Shown here: one piece after another, positions 30,348 to 39,756 of the stretch
How positions within the stretch are numbered: position 1 is the first letter of the stretch
Layout: each line of letters starts with the position of its first letter
Origin: Microvenator marinus
Lineage (GTDB): Bacteria; Myxococcota_A; Bradymonadia; Bradymonadales; Bradymonadaceae
Assembly: GCF_007993755.1 (NCBI RefSeq)
Contig: NZ_CP042467.1
Span: forward strand, 5,666,001-5,730,000
Length of the DNA stretch: 64,000 nucleotides
Reading direction: 5' to 3'
Notes under the pieces: model-generated
The model's database searches: none
What the model saw: only the letters and a program-made list of their open reading frames with translations
What the model was told of the DNA's origin: nothing
Program-made: the position numbers and the translations under genes

Positions 30348-32483
30348 TTAAAGGATAGAGAGCAAGTTCGCGTGATCGTCGGTCCATATCGTATCGAGCC
30401 TCGGGCACTCGGTCCAACGATCATCCAGATTTGCGAGATTCTGTGGGTCTCGCGACACGATTACAAAAGAGGAGGTCATGGCGAACTCTTGAATCCGCAA
30501 TTGCTTTGGCGGCCTGAATGTCTGGGCTCTGCATGCAACCCTGGCGTCGTGCGCCAGCGCTCCAACGAGCTCTCGGATGTTGAGGTATCTGTTGGACACG
30601 TGAAAGACCACGGCTCCCGCGTCAGAGACGCGGCTCATGTAGAGTTGCAGCGCCTCGCGGGTCATCAGGTGTGTTGGGACTGAGTCGGAGTTGTAGGCGT
30701 CTAGGAATAGAAGTTGAAAGTGTTCGATGGGTTCTTTCTCGATGAGATGGCGTCCATCTCCAATCTTGACCGTGCAATTCTTGGAGCAGTCTTTGAGATA
30801 CGAGAAATGAGCGCGAGCGATCGCCTCTACCAGTGGGTCTATCTCGTAGAAGGTAAATGGCCGTTCTTCGCTCGCGTAAGCCGCCATGGCGCCGATTCCC
30901 AATCCAAGTACGCCGACGCGTGTTTCTGAGTCCGGCGCGAACGCTTTCAATATCTGGCCTACGGGACCTTCGGGGTGGTGGTAAGCCACTGGGAGCTTTG
31001 GCCGGTCGAGGAGTTGGGCTCCGTGTGCCGTGGTCCCGTGGCTAAACCGCCGAACAATGCCTTGAGGGCTTGGTCGGTCAAAGACTTTGTAGGCGCCATA
31101 AAAGCTCCGCTGAGCCGCGACTTCCCCTTTGGTGGTTGTGAGTTGGAAACATGCTACGAGCCCGAGTATGGCCAGCGCTGGAGCGTATGCCTTGGGCTTG
31201 AAGTAGGTCGAGGCGGCGAGAAGGACCAGTACTGGAATTGCGATCCAAGCTCGCTGAGGGACGAAGAAGGAAGCCTGGAAAAGGAGCAGAACCCCAGAGG
31301 CTGCGACTAGGACGGGGGCGGCGAACTGCCATGGGTCCTGGGTCAACGCGTCCGGTTTCCGCAAGGAGGTCGTGGGCATAAGCGCACAAGAGATCGCGAG
31401 AATAAACCAGTACTCAATGGCTCGAGTGAATATCGCTGGGCCGATAAACGCGTTGAAGAATCCTCCAAGTGCGCCACCTATCGAGGTCAAAAGGAAAAAT
31501 TCGGTTAGCCAGCGAGGATCTGGCCGCGAGTTGGCCAATTCAGCATGAAGTGTCCAAGAGATCAGAAAAAACACGATCAGGTGAGCGACGAGCCGTGTCT
31601 CCATCGGGATTCCCATCCAATGGGTCGCAAAGAGCGCGATGGCCATCGCGGGAAGAGCACGTTTCATGCCGTTAGAAGGCTTCCAAACCCGGTTCGAGAA
31701 CGCGAGGACAAAGGTGAGCAAATAGAGTCCGAGTGGGAGCACCCAAAGCAGGGGAACGGCCGCTAAGTCGGTAGAAATATAGTGTGTGAGGCCGAGCAGA
31801 AGGCTCGAGGGAATCGCCGAAAAGAGAACCCACTTAGCCCGCAATAGGATTGTGGGTTGATGCGCTTTTTGAGTGGATACACTGAGCTCTTGAATGATGA
31901 GCGTTGGCTTTGAGAGTGCCACAACTCCCGCGACGAGGAGGGCGAACACCCAGAACCCAGCCGTCCAGATTTGATTTTGAAGTCGAAGCCCGAAGAAGGG
32001 TTCGATCAGGAAGGGGTAGGCCATCAGGCCTACAAAACTGCCTGCATTGCTCGCCGCATAGAGAAAGTAAGGGTCCTTTGCCTGGGAATGACGGGTGCGT
32101 GAAAGCCAGCTCTGCAACGTAGGGGAAGTCGCGCTCAAGAGTATGAATGAGGGTGCGACGTGCAGGGTCAGGACTTTGAGTAGCCAAAGCGTGGGTTCGT
32201 CGGTGTCGGGGGCGAGTTCGAAGATCTCAAACGGAAGGAATATGGCCGCGAGTATCAGCGCAACGAGTTGAATGGCCATCCAGTGCGTGGATCGCAAGAA
32301 ACGCGCGAAGGTGTGGGCCACGATGTACCCAACCAGAAGCGCGACCTGAAAGAAGAGCATAGACGCAGTCCAGACGCCGGCGCTTCCACCCAGTTTGGGC
32401 AAGAGGATATGGGCCACCATGGGTTGCAAGGTGAAGAGAAGAAGAGCCCCGAGAGCCATGGTGAGCGTGTAGAGGGCGGTCAT
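30348..32483 (-). CDS. Membrane-fused spermidine synthase-like protein
   Basis: This 711-aa protein joins a multi-helix membrane region (roughly residues 1-450, about twelve helices) to a cytoplasmic spermidine-synthase-like Rossmann domain. The latter has the nucleotide-binding VGVLGLGIGAMAAY, the acidic FYEIDPLV and LLFLDAYNSDSVPTHL with the Asp usual in the aminopropyl-transfer site. Such fusions are common in Myxococcota and other bacteria, but their substrate is usually unproven; polyamine synthesis is only a family-based guess. It overlaps the upstream lipoprotein gene by 4 nt. Confidence 0.85.
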   Translation of the reverse strand: MTALYTLTMALGALLLFTLQPMVAHILLPKLGGSAGVWTASMLFFQVALLVGYIVAHTFARFLRSTHWMAIQLVALILAAIFLPFEIFELAPDTDEPTLWLLKVLTLHVAPSFILLSATSPTLQSWLSRTRHSQAKDPYFLYAASNAGSFVGLMAYPFLIEPFFGLRLQNQIWTAGFWVFALLVAGVVALSKPTLIIQELSVSTQKAHQPTILLRAKWVLFSAIPSSLLLGLTHYISTDLAAVPLLWVLPLGLYLLTFVLAFSNRVWKPSNGMKRALPAMAIALFATHWMGIPMETRLVAHLIVFFLISWTLHAELANSRPDPRWLTEFFLLTSIGGALGGFFNAFIGPAIFTRAIEYWFILAISCALMPTTSLRKPDALTQDPWQFAAPVLVAASGVLLLFQASFFVPQRAWIAIPVLVLLAASTYFKPKAYAPALAILGLVACFQLTTTKGEVAAQRSFYGAYKVFDRPSPQGIVRRFSHGTTAHGAQLLDRPKLPVAYHHPEGPVGQILKAFAPDSETRVGVLGLGIGAMAAYASEERPFTFYEIDPLVEAIARAHFSYLKDCSKNCTVKIGDGRHLIEKEPIEHFQLLFLDAYNSDSVPTHLMTREALQLYMSRVSDAGAVVFHVSNRYLNIRELVGALAHDARVACRAQTFRPPKQLRIQEFAMTSSFVIVSRDPQNLANLDDRWTECPRLDTIWTDDHANLLSIL

Positions 32484-33268
32484 CGAATAAAGATCAGGCC
32501 TTGCCGACTGTTTAGCTCGCCGCCCACACAGTCTTCATAGAAGGTGTTGAAACCTTGAGGAAAAAGTCCGTAGGGGACAAATTCAGGAACGTCACGAAAG
32601 AAGAAATGGTCCGTGACTGTGTTCTGGCCGGTCTGGTTAAGCATCGAGACGTTGTTGCACGTTCCTGCCGTGGGGACCACGGATACGGCGCACACAGTAC
32701 TTTGGCAGCTGCTCCAGAAATCGGCTGGGGCTGCGATGCGATAAGCTCTATCGCCGACAGAGTTTCCGGCGCCCTGGGCCGCGACGAGTATCTCGGTGAA
32801 CGGAAAATCGACGAGTCCGAGGGAGTACGGAGCGGCCATATTGTCCAGGGAGCCGGCTTGAGAGCGCCACCCAAAACTTCCTGAGCCGCCGGCCGCCGAG
32901 CGGCCGATCAGCATCCATGCCCCTGAGTCGAATTCCATTTCGCACCAGACCTCATGATCTTGTCCAGCGTGACGGATCGTGTGAGCCCCTGTGGATTCGC
33001 CACGCTCGCGTAGCTCGGCACAAGACGTAGCCGGCGGCAAAGGCATGTCGGGAACGGACACCATATCCTCCTCGGGACTCATGTCGGGAGATCCCGTGTC
33101 TTCCTCGCCGATGTCCGGAGCGGGTTGGGCCATATCACCGAGGTCAGGCACAGAATCGGCCATGTCTTCATCGCAGACCCAGCCTTCGGATTTAAGCTGG
33201 CACCGTCGGTCGGACTCGATGCTGTGGTCACAACCCACAAGGAAGAGTAGAAAAATTAGGCGCTGCAT
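32480..33268 (-). CDS. Lipoprotein with fibrinogen-like domain
   Basis: The 262-aa product has a short lipoprotein signal (FLLFLVGC, Cys13), an acidic Asp/Pro/Met-rich linker (repeats like DMSPEEDM, about residues 35-78) and a C-terminal domain starting SCAELRERGESTGAHTIRHAGQDHEVWCEME with GAWMLIGRS. This follows the first half of fibrinogen-related domains (C...G.Y.I...V.C.M...GGW). Surface binding of glycans or proteins is a reasonable inference. It is coupled to the membrane synthase gene by a 4-nt overlap and is divergent from polX. Confidence 0.75.
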   Translation of the reverse strand: MQRLIFLLFLVGCDHSIESDRRCQLKSEGWVCDEDMADSVPDLGDMAQPAPDIGEEDTGSPDMSPEEDMVSVPDMPLPPATSCAELRERGESTGAHTIRHAGQDHEVWCEMEFDSGAWMLIGRSAAGGSGSFGWRSQAGSLDNMAAPYSLGLVDFPFTEILVAAQGAGNSVGDRAYRIAAPADFWSSCQSTVCAVSVVPTAGTCNNVSMLNQTGQNTVTDHFFFRDVPEFVPYGLFPQGFNTFYEDCVGGELNSRQGLIFIR

Positions 33269-33315
33269 GGTCTTGGTCTTAAGCTATTTGATGGAATTAG
33301 GCAAAGTGTGACGCC

Positions 33316-35049
33316 ATGGATAACAAGGAGTACGCAAAAATTCTGGAGGAGATCGCCACCCTGACGCGCGTGGTAGGCGATAGCTTCTTCCGGGTTCGTG
33401 CCTTTTCGCGCGCGGCACGTTTGATCGAGGACTTGTCGCAGCCCGTGGATGAACTCGTGGACGCGCGGCGACTCGACCTGATCGATGGAATCGGCGAGTC
33501 GATCGAAGAAGAATTGGTCATGATTCGCATGACTGGGTCGAGCCCGAGGCATCAAGAACTCTTGGACCGAATCGGGCGAGACGTGATGGAGCTTTGGGAG
33601 ATTCCGGGACTTGGTATCAAGCGAATCCAGCTTCTCTATCAGGAGTACGGGATCGCGAGTGTCGCCAAACTCAAAGAGGCGATTCTAGCGAACAAGTTGC
33701 TCAACGCCCCACACTTTGGCCCTTCAATTCAAGACAAGCTTCTAGACGAGATCTCTGGCTGGGAAAGAGGGCGTGGTCGACGCTACCCGCTGCCCGAAGC
33801 CAAGGCCCTGGCCGAGTCGCTTCGCCTTCAAATTCTGGAGAATCCCGACGTCAAACGCGCGGAGATTGGTGGGTCGATCCGGCGAGGCAAAGAGACGATT
33901 GGGGATATCGACATTCTTGTGACGTCGAGTCACGCGGCTGCTGTTTCGAGCTGGTTTCGCGGACTGCCCGAAGTGATCGAGGTGATTCAGGAGGGCGATA
34001 CTCGAAGCAGTGTGCGCGTGACCAACGAGATACAGTGCGACCTTCGAATTCTAGACGAACATCTTTTCGGGGCCGGTCTGCACTATTTTACCGGGTCTAA
34101 AGACCATCATATCCAGATGCGTTTGAGGTCAAAGAAGCTTGGGCTGAAGATTAGCGAGAAGGGAGTCACGCTCTACGACGATAAGAGTGAGACTCCGATT
34201 GGGCCGATGGATACGGAAGAAGAGGTGTTTGCCGCGGTCGGAATGCAGTACGTGCCGCCGGAAATTCGGATGGGTAAAGACGAGATTCGACTCGGTGAAG
34301 CGCACTCCATTCCTAAACTTGTTGAGCGCTCCGATTTGACCTGTGACCCTCATGTCTTCACGGATTTGAGTCTTGGGAGGCAGGCGCCCGGGGAGTTTTT
34401 TGAGGCGTGCCTCGCAGCTGGGTATTCAACTGTGGTGCTGGCAGAGAAGGGGACATTGAGTGGAAAGGGAGTCCGACCGGGAGATTTTGAAAACTACCTG
34501 GCTCGCGTCAGGAAACTTGATGAGAGTTTTGCGGAGCTCAAGGTAGTGGCAGGCCTAGATGTGGAGATTCTGGAGAATGGACTCTTGGACTTCGACCTCC
34601 GACTCCTCGCGAAGCTCGATTGGGTCGTCGCTCGAATGGGTAAAGAGGTCTCGGATGAAGCCGAGGAAAACACCCAGCGCGTGATGTGGGGCATTGAGAC
34701 CGGTCTGGTCTCTTGTCTTGCACATCCGACTGGCCGCCATCTAGGCGTTGATAGCGGATATCCACTTTATTTTGATGAGGTGCTCGCCTGTGCCCGAGAC
34801 TTTGGGACGGCGCTCGAGATGAGCGGGAATCCCCAAGAGCTAGACCTCAACGCGGTGCTTGCACGCAAAGCAAGAGAAGCGGGCGTGGATTTGGTCGTAG
34901 CATCTGGTGCCGGACACGTCATGGGTCTAAGCCAGGTCGAATACGCGCTGCAGCAGGCGAGACGCGCGTGGTTAGAACCCAAGGACATCTTGAATACCCT
35001 GCCTTTTAGGGAGATGGTAGGACGTACACGGGTACTACTGAATCGATGA
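33316..35049 (+). CDS. polX: Family X DNA polymerase (PolX) with degenerate PHP domain
   Basis: The 577-aa protein has the order helix-hairpin-helix (about 1-110), polymerase X palm with metal-binding Asp197, Asp199 (GDIDILV) and Asp242 (QCDLRIL), and a C-terminal PHP domain (about 338-577). Bacterial PolX fills short gaps in DNA repair, and its PHP domain normally carries a 3'-5' exonuclease. Here most PHP metal ligands are changed: HxH is H346-V-F348, the TDH segment is AEK (376-378), the later His is lost (ARMGK, 439-443) and TDAH reads SGAGH. The polymerase part looks intact. It is divergent from the fibrinogen-like lipoprotein gene. Confidence 0.93.
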   Translation: MDNKEYAKILEEIATLTRVVGDSFFRVRAFSRAARLIEDLSQPVDELVDARRLDLIDGIGESIEEELVMIRMTGSSPRHQELLDRIGRDVMELWEIPGLGIKRIQLLYQEYGIASVAKLKEAILANKLLNAPHFGPSIQDKLLDEISGWERGRGRRYPLPEAKALAESLRLQILENPDVKRAEIGGSIRRGKETIGDIDILVTSSHAAAVSSWFRGLPEVIEVIQEGDTRSSVRVTNEIQCDLRILDEHLFGAGLHYFTGSKDHHIQMRLRSKKLGLKISEKGVTLYDDKSETPIGPMDTEEEVFAAVGMQYVPPEIRMGKDEIRLGEAHSIPKLVERSDLTCDPHVFTDLSLGRQAPGEFFEACLAAGYSTVVLAEKGTLSGKGVRPGDFENYLARVRKLDESFAELKVVAGLDVEILENGLLDFDLRLLAKLDWVVARMGKEVSDEAEENTQRVMWGIETGLVSCLAHPTGRHLGVDSGYPLYFDEVLACARDFGTALEMSGNPQELDLNAVLARKAREAGVDLVVASGAGHVMGLSQVEYALQQARRAWLEPKDILNTLPFREMVGRTRVLLNR

Positions 35050-35056
35050 GTAAGAC

Positions 35057-36133
35057 GTGAAAGAGACACTGGCTGCACTGCACGAAGCAATTGATCAGGC
35101 CATCAAGAAGGGAGCCGGACTAGAAATTCTAGAGAATTTCACTGCCGAGAGCTCGGCAGACTGGCTGGTCCAGCTTCAAGTTCTGATGTTTTCCAATGTT
35201 GACCATGAACTGACTTCGGCGGCGCGGCAGAAATTTGAAGAGATTGCGCAGCTTCGTGGATTACGTTCGTGGGAATTAGCGGATCGTATCGTGCCAAACT
35301 GCGGTCTGGGCCAGTGGTATGGCACCGAGGATCCCTTTGAAATCAGATTAAACGCGGCCCTTGACCCGGTGTTCGTCAACAAGAGTGGGCAGGTGAGGGA
35401 ACTGACGCCTGCCGAGGCAGAGCTTTGTCAGAAGGACCTCGTTACGCTTGTGGACGCCCTACCTACACAAATCTTGCGTCTGGAGGCGGCTCTCGTTGAG
35501 GAGCAACGGTGGCGAAAGGCAAACTGGGAGTCATTTTTTCTGGGCCACCCATTGCTTGCGAGGCTTTCGCAGCGGCTGGTTTGGGGAGCGTATGCCGAAT
35601 CGGGACGGCTTCGTCACATTTTCAGGGTTGATGAGGAGTTTGAACTTCTGGATGTGGAGGACGAACCTTTCAACCTCGAGGAACCCTTGCAAGTAGGACT
35701 CTTGCATCCGCTCCACGCCCAAGAGCAGGAACTCTCAACATGGAGTGAGGTTCTTTCGGATTACGAGATAGTCACACTCGTCCCGCAGTTGGACAGGCCG
35801 AAGTTCAGCTATCCACCTCCGCTCTCGAAGTCTACCGAACTCAAAGTCGAGTTTAGTGAGCCTGTCGAACACACGCGTTTGCACGCATGGTTTATGGCCC
35901 GTGGATGGTCAAAGTCTCAATCTTATTATGGAGATGTGCTCGTTCGGATGTTCAGGACGGCCGATACCAAAGTCACACTCAGGCTCAAACAAAACGGTGA
36001 GAATGTTGTGAATATCGGCGCAAAATTTGAGCGATTTCTCGGACATCCCCGCTCACCCTTTATGCTCAGGGATGTCAGGCCTGTGGTGATCAGCGAAGTG
36101 ATTTCTGAGCTTCAATCGGCCACGAGTGCTTGA
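35057..36133 (+). CDS. DUF4132 domain protein
   Basis: This 358-aa protein matches the DUF4132 (MolR-like) pattern: HPLLARLSQRLVWGAYAESGRLRHIFRV, then VGLLHPLHAQEQELSTWSEVLSDYEIV. Helices dominate the N-terminal half; the C-terminal third (about 265-355) looks like the beta-rich DNA- or nucleotide-binding-like end of the family. The role is unknown. The start is GTG 35057, 8 nt after polX, and no better start exists upstream. The stop overlaps the convergent dusA gene by 22 nt. Confidence 0.8.
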   Translation: MKETLAALHEAIDQAIKKGAGLEILENFTAESSADWLVQLQVLMFSNVDHELTSAARQKFEEIAQLRGLRSWELADRIVPNCGLGQWYGTEDPFEIRLNAALDPVFVNKSGQVRELTPAEAELCQKDLVTLVDALPTQILRLEAALVEEQRWRKANWESFFLGHPLLARLSQRLVWGAYAESGRLRHIFRVDEEFELLDVEDEPFNLEEPLQVGLLHPLHAQEQELSTWSEVLSDYEIVTLVPQLDRPKFSYPPPLSKSTELKVEFSEPVEHTRLHAWFMARGWSKSQSYYGDVLVRMFRTADTKVTLRLKQNGENVVNIGAKFERFLGHPRSPFMLRDVRPVVISEVISELQSATSA

Positions 36134-37104
36134 GCCTTTTCGCGCATCATGTCGAAGGCGTCTTGAATCAGCTCGGCTCGCTGGCCTGGCAGATGAGAGT
36201 TCTCGCTCAAGTGCCTGCGCCAAACTCTGGCTCCGGGCAGCCCATGAAAAAGGTGGAGCAGATGACGCGTAATCGCAGGAAGTCTCTCGCCCTGCTCGAC
36301 TTCCACGCGAGTGTACTCGACCATCTTCTGGATCAAATCGGGAGCAGATATCTTTTCGGTTTCTTGACTGTAGAAGAGGGAATCCACATCAGAAAATAGC
36401 CATGGGTTGTCGTAGGCGGCCCTTCCGATCATGACGGCGTCTACGTGCTCGAGGTGTTCCTGAATGTCCTCAATGGTCCTGACGCCTCCGTTGATCTCCA
36501 CAACTAGGTGCGGGAGTTCTTCTTTTAGCTTCCAGACCTCCGAGTATCTCAACGGTGGAATCTCACGATTCTCCTTGGGGCTCAGACCCTGAAGCCATGC
36601 CTTTCTCGCGTGCACCGAGAATCTATCCGCTCCAGACTCCGCGACAATCTCCACAAAGCGCTTCATATGGTCGTAGGAGTCGATCTCGTCGATTCCGATT
36701 CGGTGTTTCACAGTGACCGGGATGCTGACGCGGTTTTTCATCTCTCGGACAAGCGATGCAACAAGTTCAGGCTGGGCCATCAGACAGGCACCAAAGTTCC
36801 CGTTCTTGACGCGATCACTAGGGCAGCCCACGTTGATGTTGACTTCGTCGTAGCCCCATTCTTCCCCGATTTGTGCGGCCTCGGCCATCGCATCGGGCGA
36901 GTCACCGCCAAGTTGCAAGCTTATAGGGTGCTCGGATGAGTGGAAATTGAGGTGTCGCGGTTTATCGCCGTGGAGAATCGCGTTTGCCGTCACCATCTCG
37001 GTGTAGAGCAGTGTTCGAGACGTAATCAGGCGCATCAGATAGCGAAAATGGCGGTCCGTGCGGTCCATCATCGGCGCTATGCTTATTGGATGTTCAAACT
37101 TCAT
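36112..37104 (-). CDS. dusA: tRNA-dihydrouridine synthase A
   Basis: DusA reduces U20 and U20a of tRNA to dihydrouridine with FMN and NADPH. The 330-aa protein shows the N-terminal SIAPMMDRTDRHFRYLMR, the TIM-barrel core LQLGGDSPDAMAEAA and the catalytic NINVGCPSDRVKNGNFGACLM with its Cys. The phosphate-binding VEINGGVRT and MIGRAAYDNPW are present. The family length matches E. coli DusA. It overlaps the small DUF5522 gene upstream by 4 nt, so the two are probably co-translated. Confidence 0.95.
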   Translation of the reverse strand: MKFEHPISIAPMMDRTDRHFRYLMRLITSRTLLYTEMVTANAILHGDKPRHLNFHSSEHPISLQLGGDSPDAMAEAAQIGEEWGYDEVNINVGCPSDRVKNGNFGACLMAQPELVASLVREMKNRVSIPVTVKHRIGIDEIDSYDHMKRFVEIVAESGADRFSVHARKAWLQGLSPKENREIPPLRYSEVWKLKEELPHLVVEINGGVRTIEDIQEHLEHVDAVMIGRAAYDNPWLFSDVDSLFYSQETEKISAPDLIQKMVEYTRVEVEQGERLPAITRHLLHLFHGLPGARVWRRHLSENSHLPGQRAELIQDAFDMMREKAQALVAD

Positions 37105-37334
37105 GGGTACGGGAACGAGGGGCCGTCTTGGCGCCCCGCTTTTTTCTGTTCGGGTTCAGACCACGGGCAGTGTCTACATCCGCTTCCGCAGCATTTGCCA
37201 CGATTGCGAAGGTACACAGACGTTAAGACCCAAAGGCCACTTTCAGGGTCCTCATACATGGCTTCCTCGCGGATGCAAGCCTGGATATGGGCTTCGAGGG
37301 CCTTTGGAGTAGGTTTGAGGGTAGGTTTAGCCAC
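37101..37334 (-). CDS. Small Cys-rich DUF5522-like protein
   Basis: The 77-aa protein has the motif RNRGKCCGSGCRHCPW (about residues 44-59), matching the RGxCCGxGCRHCPY signature of a small conserved family often placed beside metabolic or RNA-modifying genes. The four cysteines plus His may bind a metal. It overlaps dusA by 4 nt and follows phoD by 9 nt. The function is unknown. Confidence 0.8.
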   Translation of the reverse strand: MAKPTLKPTPKALEAHIQACIREEAMYEDPESGLWVLTSVYLRNRGKCCGSGCRHCPWSEPEQKKAGRQDGPSFPYP

Positions 37335-37343
37335 GGAAAAGGC

Positions 37344-38903
37344 TCACGCTTCGGTGATATCTCGAATCTTTGACTCGCCACGATCTACCCGAAACTTACG
37401 CGCGGATTGAATCTCGGAGCGAGGGTCGAAGACATCGTCTAGATGCCAAAACTCAGCCTCGCAAGAGTCTCTCGTAAATTGGATCCGATAATACCCATTC
37501 TTTGTGGCTTCAACCCAACGAATGTGGGGGTTGAGAGATTGGAGTCGCTCGACGAGGGTAGGGGGAAGACTTTCCAGTCCTTGAGAAGAAATGGCCGGGG
37601 TTACGAATTCCACAGCTCGTGCTCCGGCTGAGGTTTCGGGGTTGTAAATCTCGGGGTCGACAGGCTCGATGGTGAGTTCGTTGGCCCATGAGGTGTGAAT
37701 ATCGCCCGTGAGTACCACGACATCCTCAACCGAATTGGTTTCGATGTGATTCAGGAGGCGTTCGCGAACGCGCGCATAACCGTCCCATTGGTCTCCATTG
37801 ATGAAGACCTCGTTGGGTGGCAGTCCTAGTCGGAAATGAGCCATCATCACCTGTTGACCGAGCACCTTCCAAACGGCGTTGCTCTGAGTGAGGTTGTCGA
37901 GGAGCCATTCCTCTTGATCTTCACCTAGTAGCTGACGTTCCTCGCGCGCGACCTCGCCAGGCGTAGCAAAAGGTGGTGCTTGTTCCCGGCCCCAAAGTCT
38001 CGTGTCGAGCATAAGAAGATCAACGAGATCGCCGAACTGGAATTGCCGCCAGATACGGCCTGGCTCACGCTCACGTATCGGGAGCCACTCAAAGTAGGCT
38101 TGGAGGCCTGCGGCCTTCCTATCGGCCCAAGAACCCTGTTCTTCGCTGTGATTATCCGCGCCATCCTTCCACGAGTTATTCGCCGTTTCGTGGTCGTCCC
38201 AGACGGCGATGAACGGATGGTTTTGATGCACTGCCTGAAGGTCGCGGTCCGAGCGATACTGGGCGTAGCGCGTTCGATAATCGTTCAGGGAGACAATATC
38301 GTAGCGGGGGAAGGGGTCGCGTTCCGGCGTAGCGCCAGTGCCACCGCCATATTCGTAGATATAGTCGCCGAGGTGCAAAACACCGAAAATATCGTCGCGT
38401 TCAGCGATCTTTCGATACGCGCGGAAAAAACCGCGCGCCATGTTGGAGCACGAAGTGACGGCGAGTGCGACTTCATCGGTCTCAAGTGGAATAGTTCGTG
38501 TGCGGCCGATGATGGATTGGCGTCCCATTGCGAAGAACCTGTAGTAGTAGGTTTGGCCGGGCCCGAGCCCCATCACATCTACTTTCAAGGTCCAATCGGC
38601 GGACTGCCTCGCTTGCGCCCAGTCGGCGGCAACTCGATTCTCGAAATCTTGGTCTGTGGCCATTTCCCAAAACACTTGGACCGGCCCAAGATCCGAAGGC
38701 GTTACACGAGTCCAAATGATTACAGCGTCCGTTGTTGGATCTCCACTAGCGACGCCGTGAGAAAACGTTCGGGGAGGGCCTAGAGGGCCGTCGTACTGAT
38801 AGGTTGGGAGCGGCTCAAAATCCGTGTCGGAACACGAAAATGTAAACATCGGTAACGAGGCACCAACGAGGGCTCCAGTCTTCAAAAACGAACGTCGATC
38901 CAT
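37344..38903 (-). CDS. phoD: PhoD-family alkaline phosphatase
   Basis: The 519-aa enzyme begins with a twin-arginine signal (MDRRSFLKTGALVG) that runs into a lipobox-like FSC, so export by Tat and possible lipid anchoring are likely. PhoD hydrolyses phosphodi- and monoesters with a Ca/Fe centre. Motifs include SHGVASGDPTTDAVIIWTRV, HLGDYIYEYGG, AVWDDHE, LMLDTRLWGRE and VVLTGDIHTSWANE. The extra SerHis-type elements of the family are retained. It is part of a minus-strand run with the Spy-like lipoprotein, and lies in the same window as PiT but not beside it. Confidence 0.93.
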   Translation of the reverse strand: MDRRSFLKTGALVGASLPMFTFSCSDTDFEPLPTYQYDGPLGPPRTFSHGVASGDPTTDAVIIWTRVTPSDLGPVQVFWEMATDQDFENRVAADWAQARQSADWTLKVDVMGLGPGQTYYYRFFAMGRQSIIGRTRTIPLETDEVALAVTSCSNMARGFFRAYRKIAERDDIFGVLHLGDYIYEYGGGTGATPERDPFPRYDIVSLNDYRTRYAQYRSDRDLQAVHQNHPFIAVWDDHETANNSWKDGADNHSEEQGSWADRKAAGLQAYFEWLPIREREPGRIWRQFQFGDLVDLLMLDTRLWGREQAPPFATPGEVAREERQLLGEDQEEWLLDNLTQSNAVWKVLGQQVMMAHFRLGLPPNEVFINGDQWDGYARVRERLLNHIETNSVEDVVVLTGDIHTSWANELTIEPVDPEIYNPETSAGARAVEFVTPAISSQGLESLPPTLVERLQSLNPHIRWVEATKNGYYRIQFTRDSCEAEFWHLDDVFDPRSEIQSARKFRVDRGESKIRDITEA

Positions 38904-38928
38904 GGATTATATCTTCACGAATGGGGTT

Positions 38929-39720
38929 TTATTTTGTCGGGCAAACCTTCATTCGCCGCATCCTATCATTGATAAATGCACGTTGCTCGGGTTTGAAATC
39001 TTTCGAAAGGGAAATCGCATCTTTGGTGGTCACTTTCGCGAAGTCCACGATGCTATCGCTCGCCTTGTTCACCCGGCCTTTGATTTCGGAGACTTCGGGC
39101 TTGTGTTTGACCCATTCGGTGAGGATTGCTCCGGTGTTCGAATGCTGCGCCTTGAGCATGATGTTGGCACGGGACTCGGTCGTCTCAACCATTTGCCAGA
39201 CTTTCTTCTTTTGTGGAGCATCGGCGTCGATCTTCAGGAGTACGTAGTCGATGGCGCGTCTTGCGAGGAAAGGCGTTTCGAATGGCTCAAAGGGCTCGTG
39301 CATCGCGTCTTTGATCTTTTGGCGTTGCTCGGTGGTGAACATACGATGAATGTTCATCGTGACATCCATGAGCTTCCAAGCGTAGACCATGTTTACGCGC
39401 TGAAGGTCGTCAATATGGGCAAAAACGACGGGCACTTTGGGGTCTGGTAGGATGAGTTCGTCGATGATCTTGGATGAGGTGGCTTCTCGAAACTTAACAA
39501 GTTTTTTGCGCTCAGGTTTGAGGCTTTCACGCTCTTTGAACACGTTCTCGCGCTGCATTTCATACGCGTCTGCGGCGTCCAGCCATCCGTGAATGCGTTC
39601 ATCGAACTTTTTTGATCGTTCGTTGAAATCTCTCGGTTCCCGGCATTCACCGCTTTCACAAGCCTGCAAAAATCCACAAACCAAGAGAAGAAGCCCCATG
39701 AGTTTTATGTTGCGCGCCAT
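38929..39720 (-). CDS. Spy/CpxP-like lipoprotein
   Basis: The 263-aa protein has a lipoprotein signal (FLQACE, lipobox Cys) and a long helical body with two LTxxQ-type motifs, FTTEQRQKIKD and FKPEQRAFINDRM, as in the Spy/CpxP chaperone family. Most Spy-like proteins are half this length, so the repeat suggests a duplicated or extended fold. AGGAG lies 5 nt before ATG 39720; the TTG 3 nt upstream is not needed. The gene precedes phoD by 25 nt and likely acts in the envelope. Confidence 0.65.
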   Translation of the reverse strand: MARNIKLMGLLLLVCGFLQACESGECREPRDFNERSKKFDERIHGWLDAADAYEMQRENVFKERESLKPERKKLVKFREATSSKIIDELILPDPKVPVVFAHIDDLQRVNMVYAWKLMDVTMNIHRMFTTEQRQKIKDAMHEPFEPFETPFLARRAIDYVLLKIDADAPQKKKVWQMVETTESRANIMLKAQHSNTGAILTEWVKHKPEVSEIKGRVNKASDSIVDFAKVTTKDAISLSKDFKPEQRAFINDRMRRMKVCPTK

Positions 39721-39756
39721 CAATTCTCCTGCTCTTGCAGGCTATTAACCATAAAC

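Noticed and set aside
37980-38783. 267-aa plus-strand frame opposite phoD
   Set aside because: It is the shadow of the conserved phosphatase and shows no recognisable domain.
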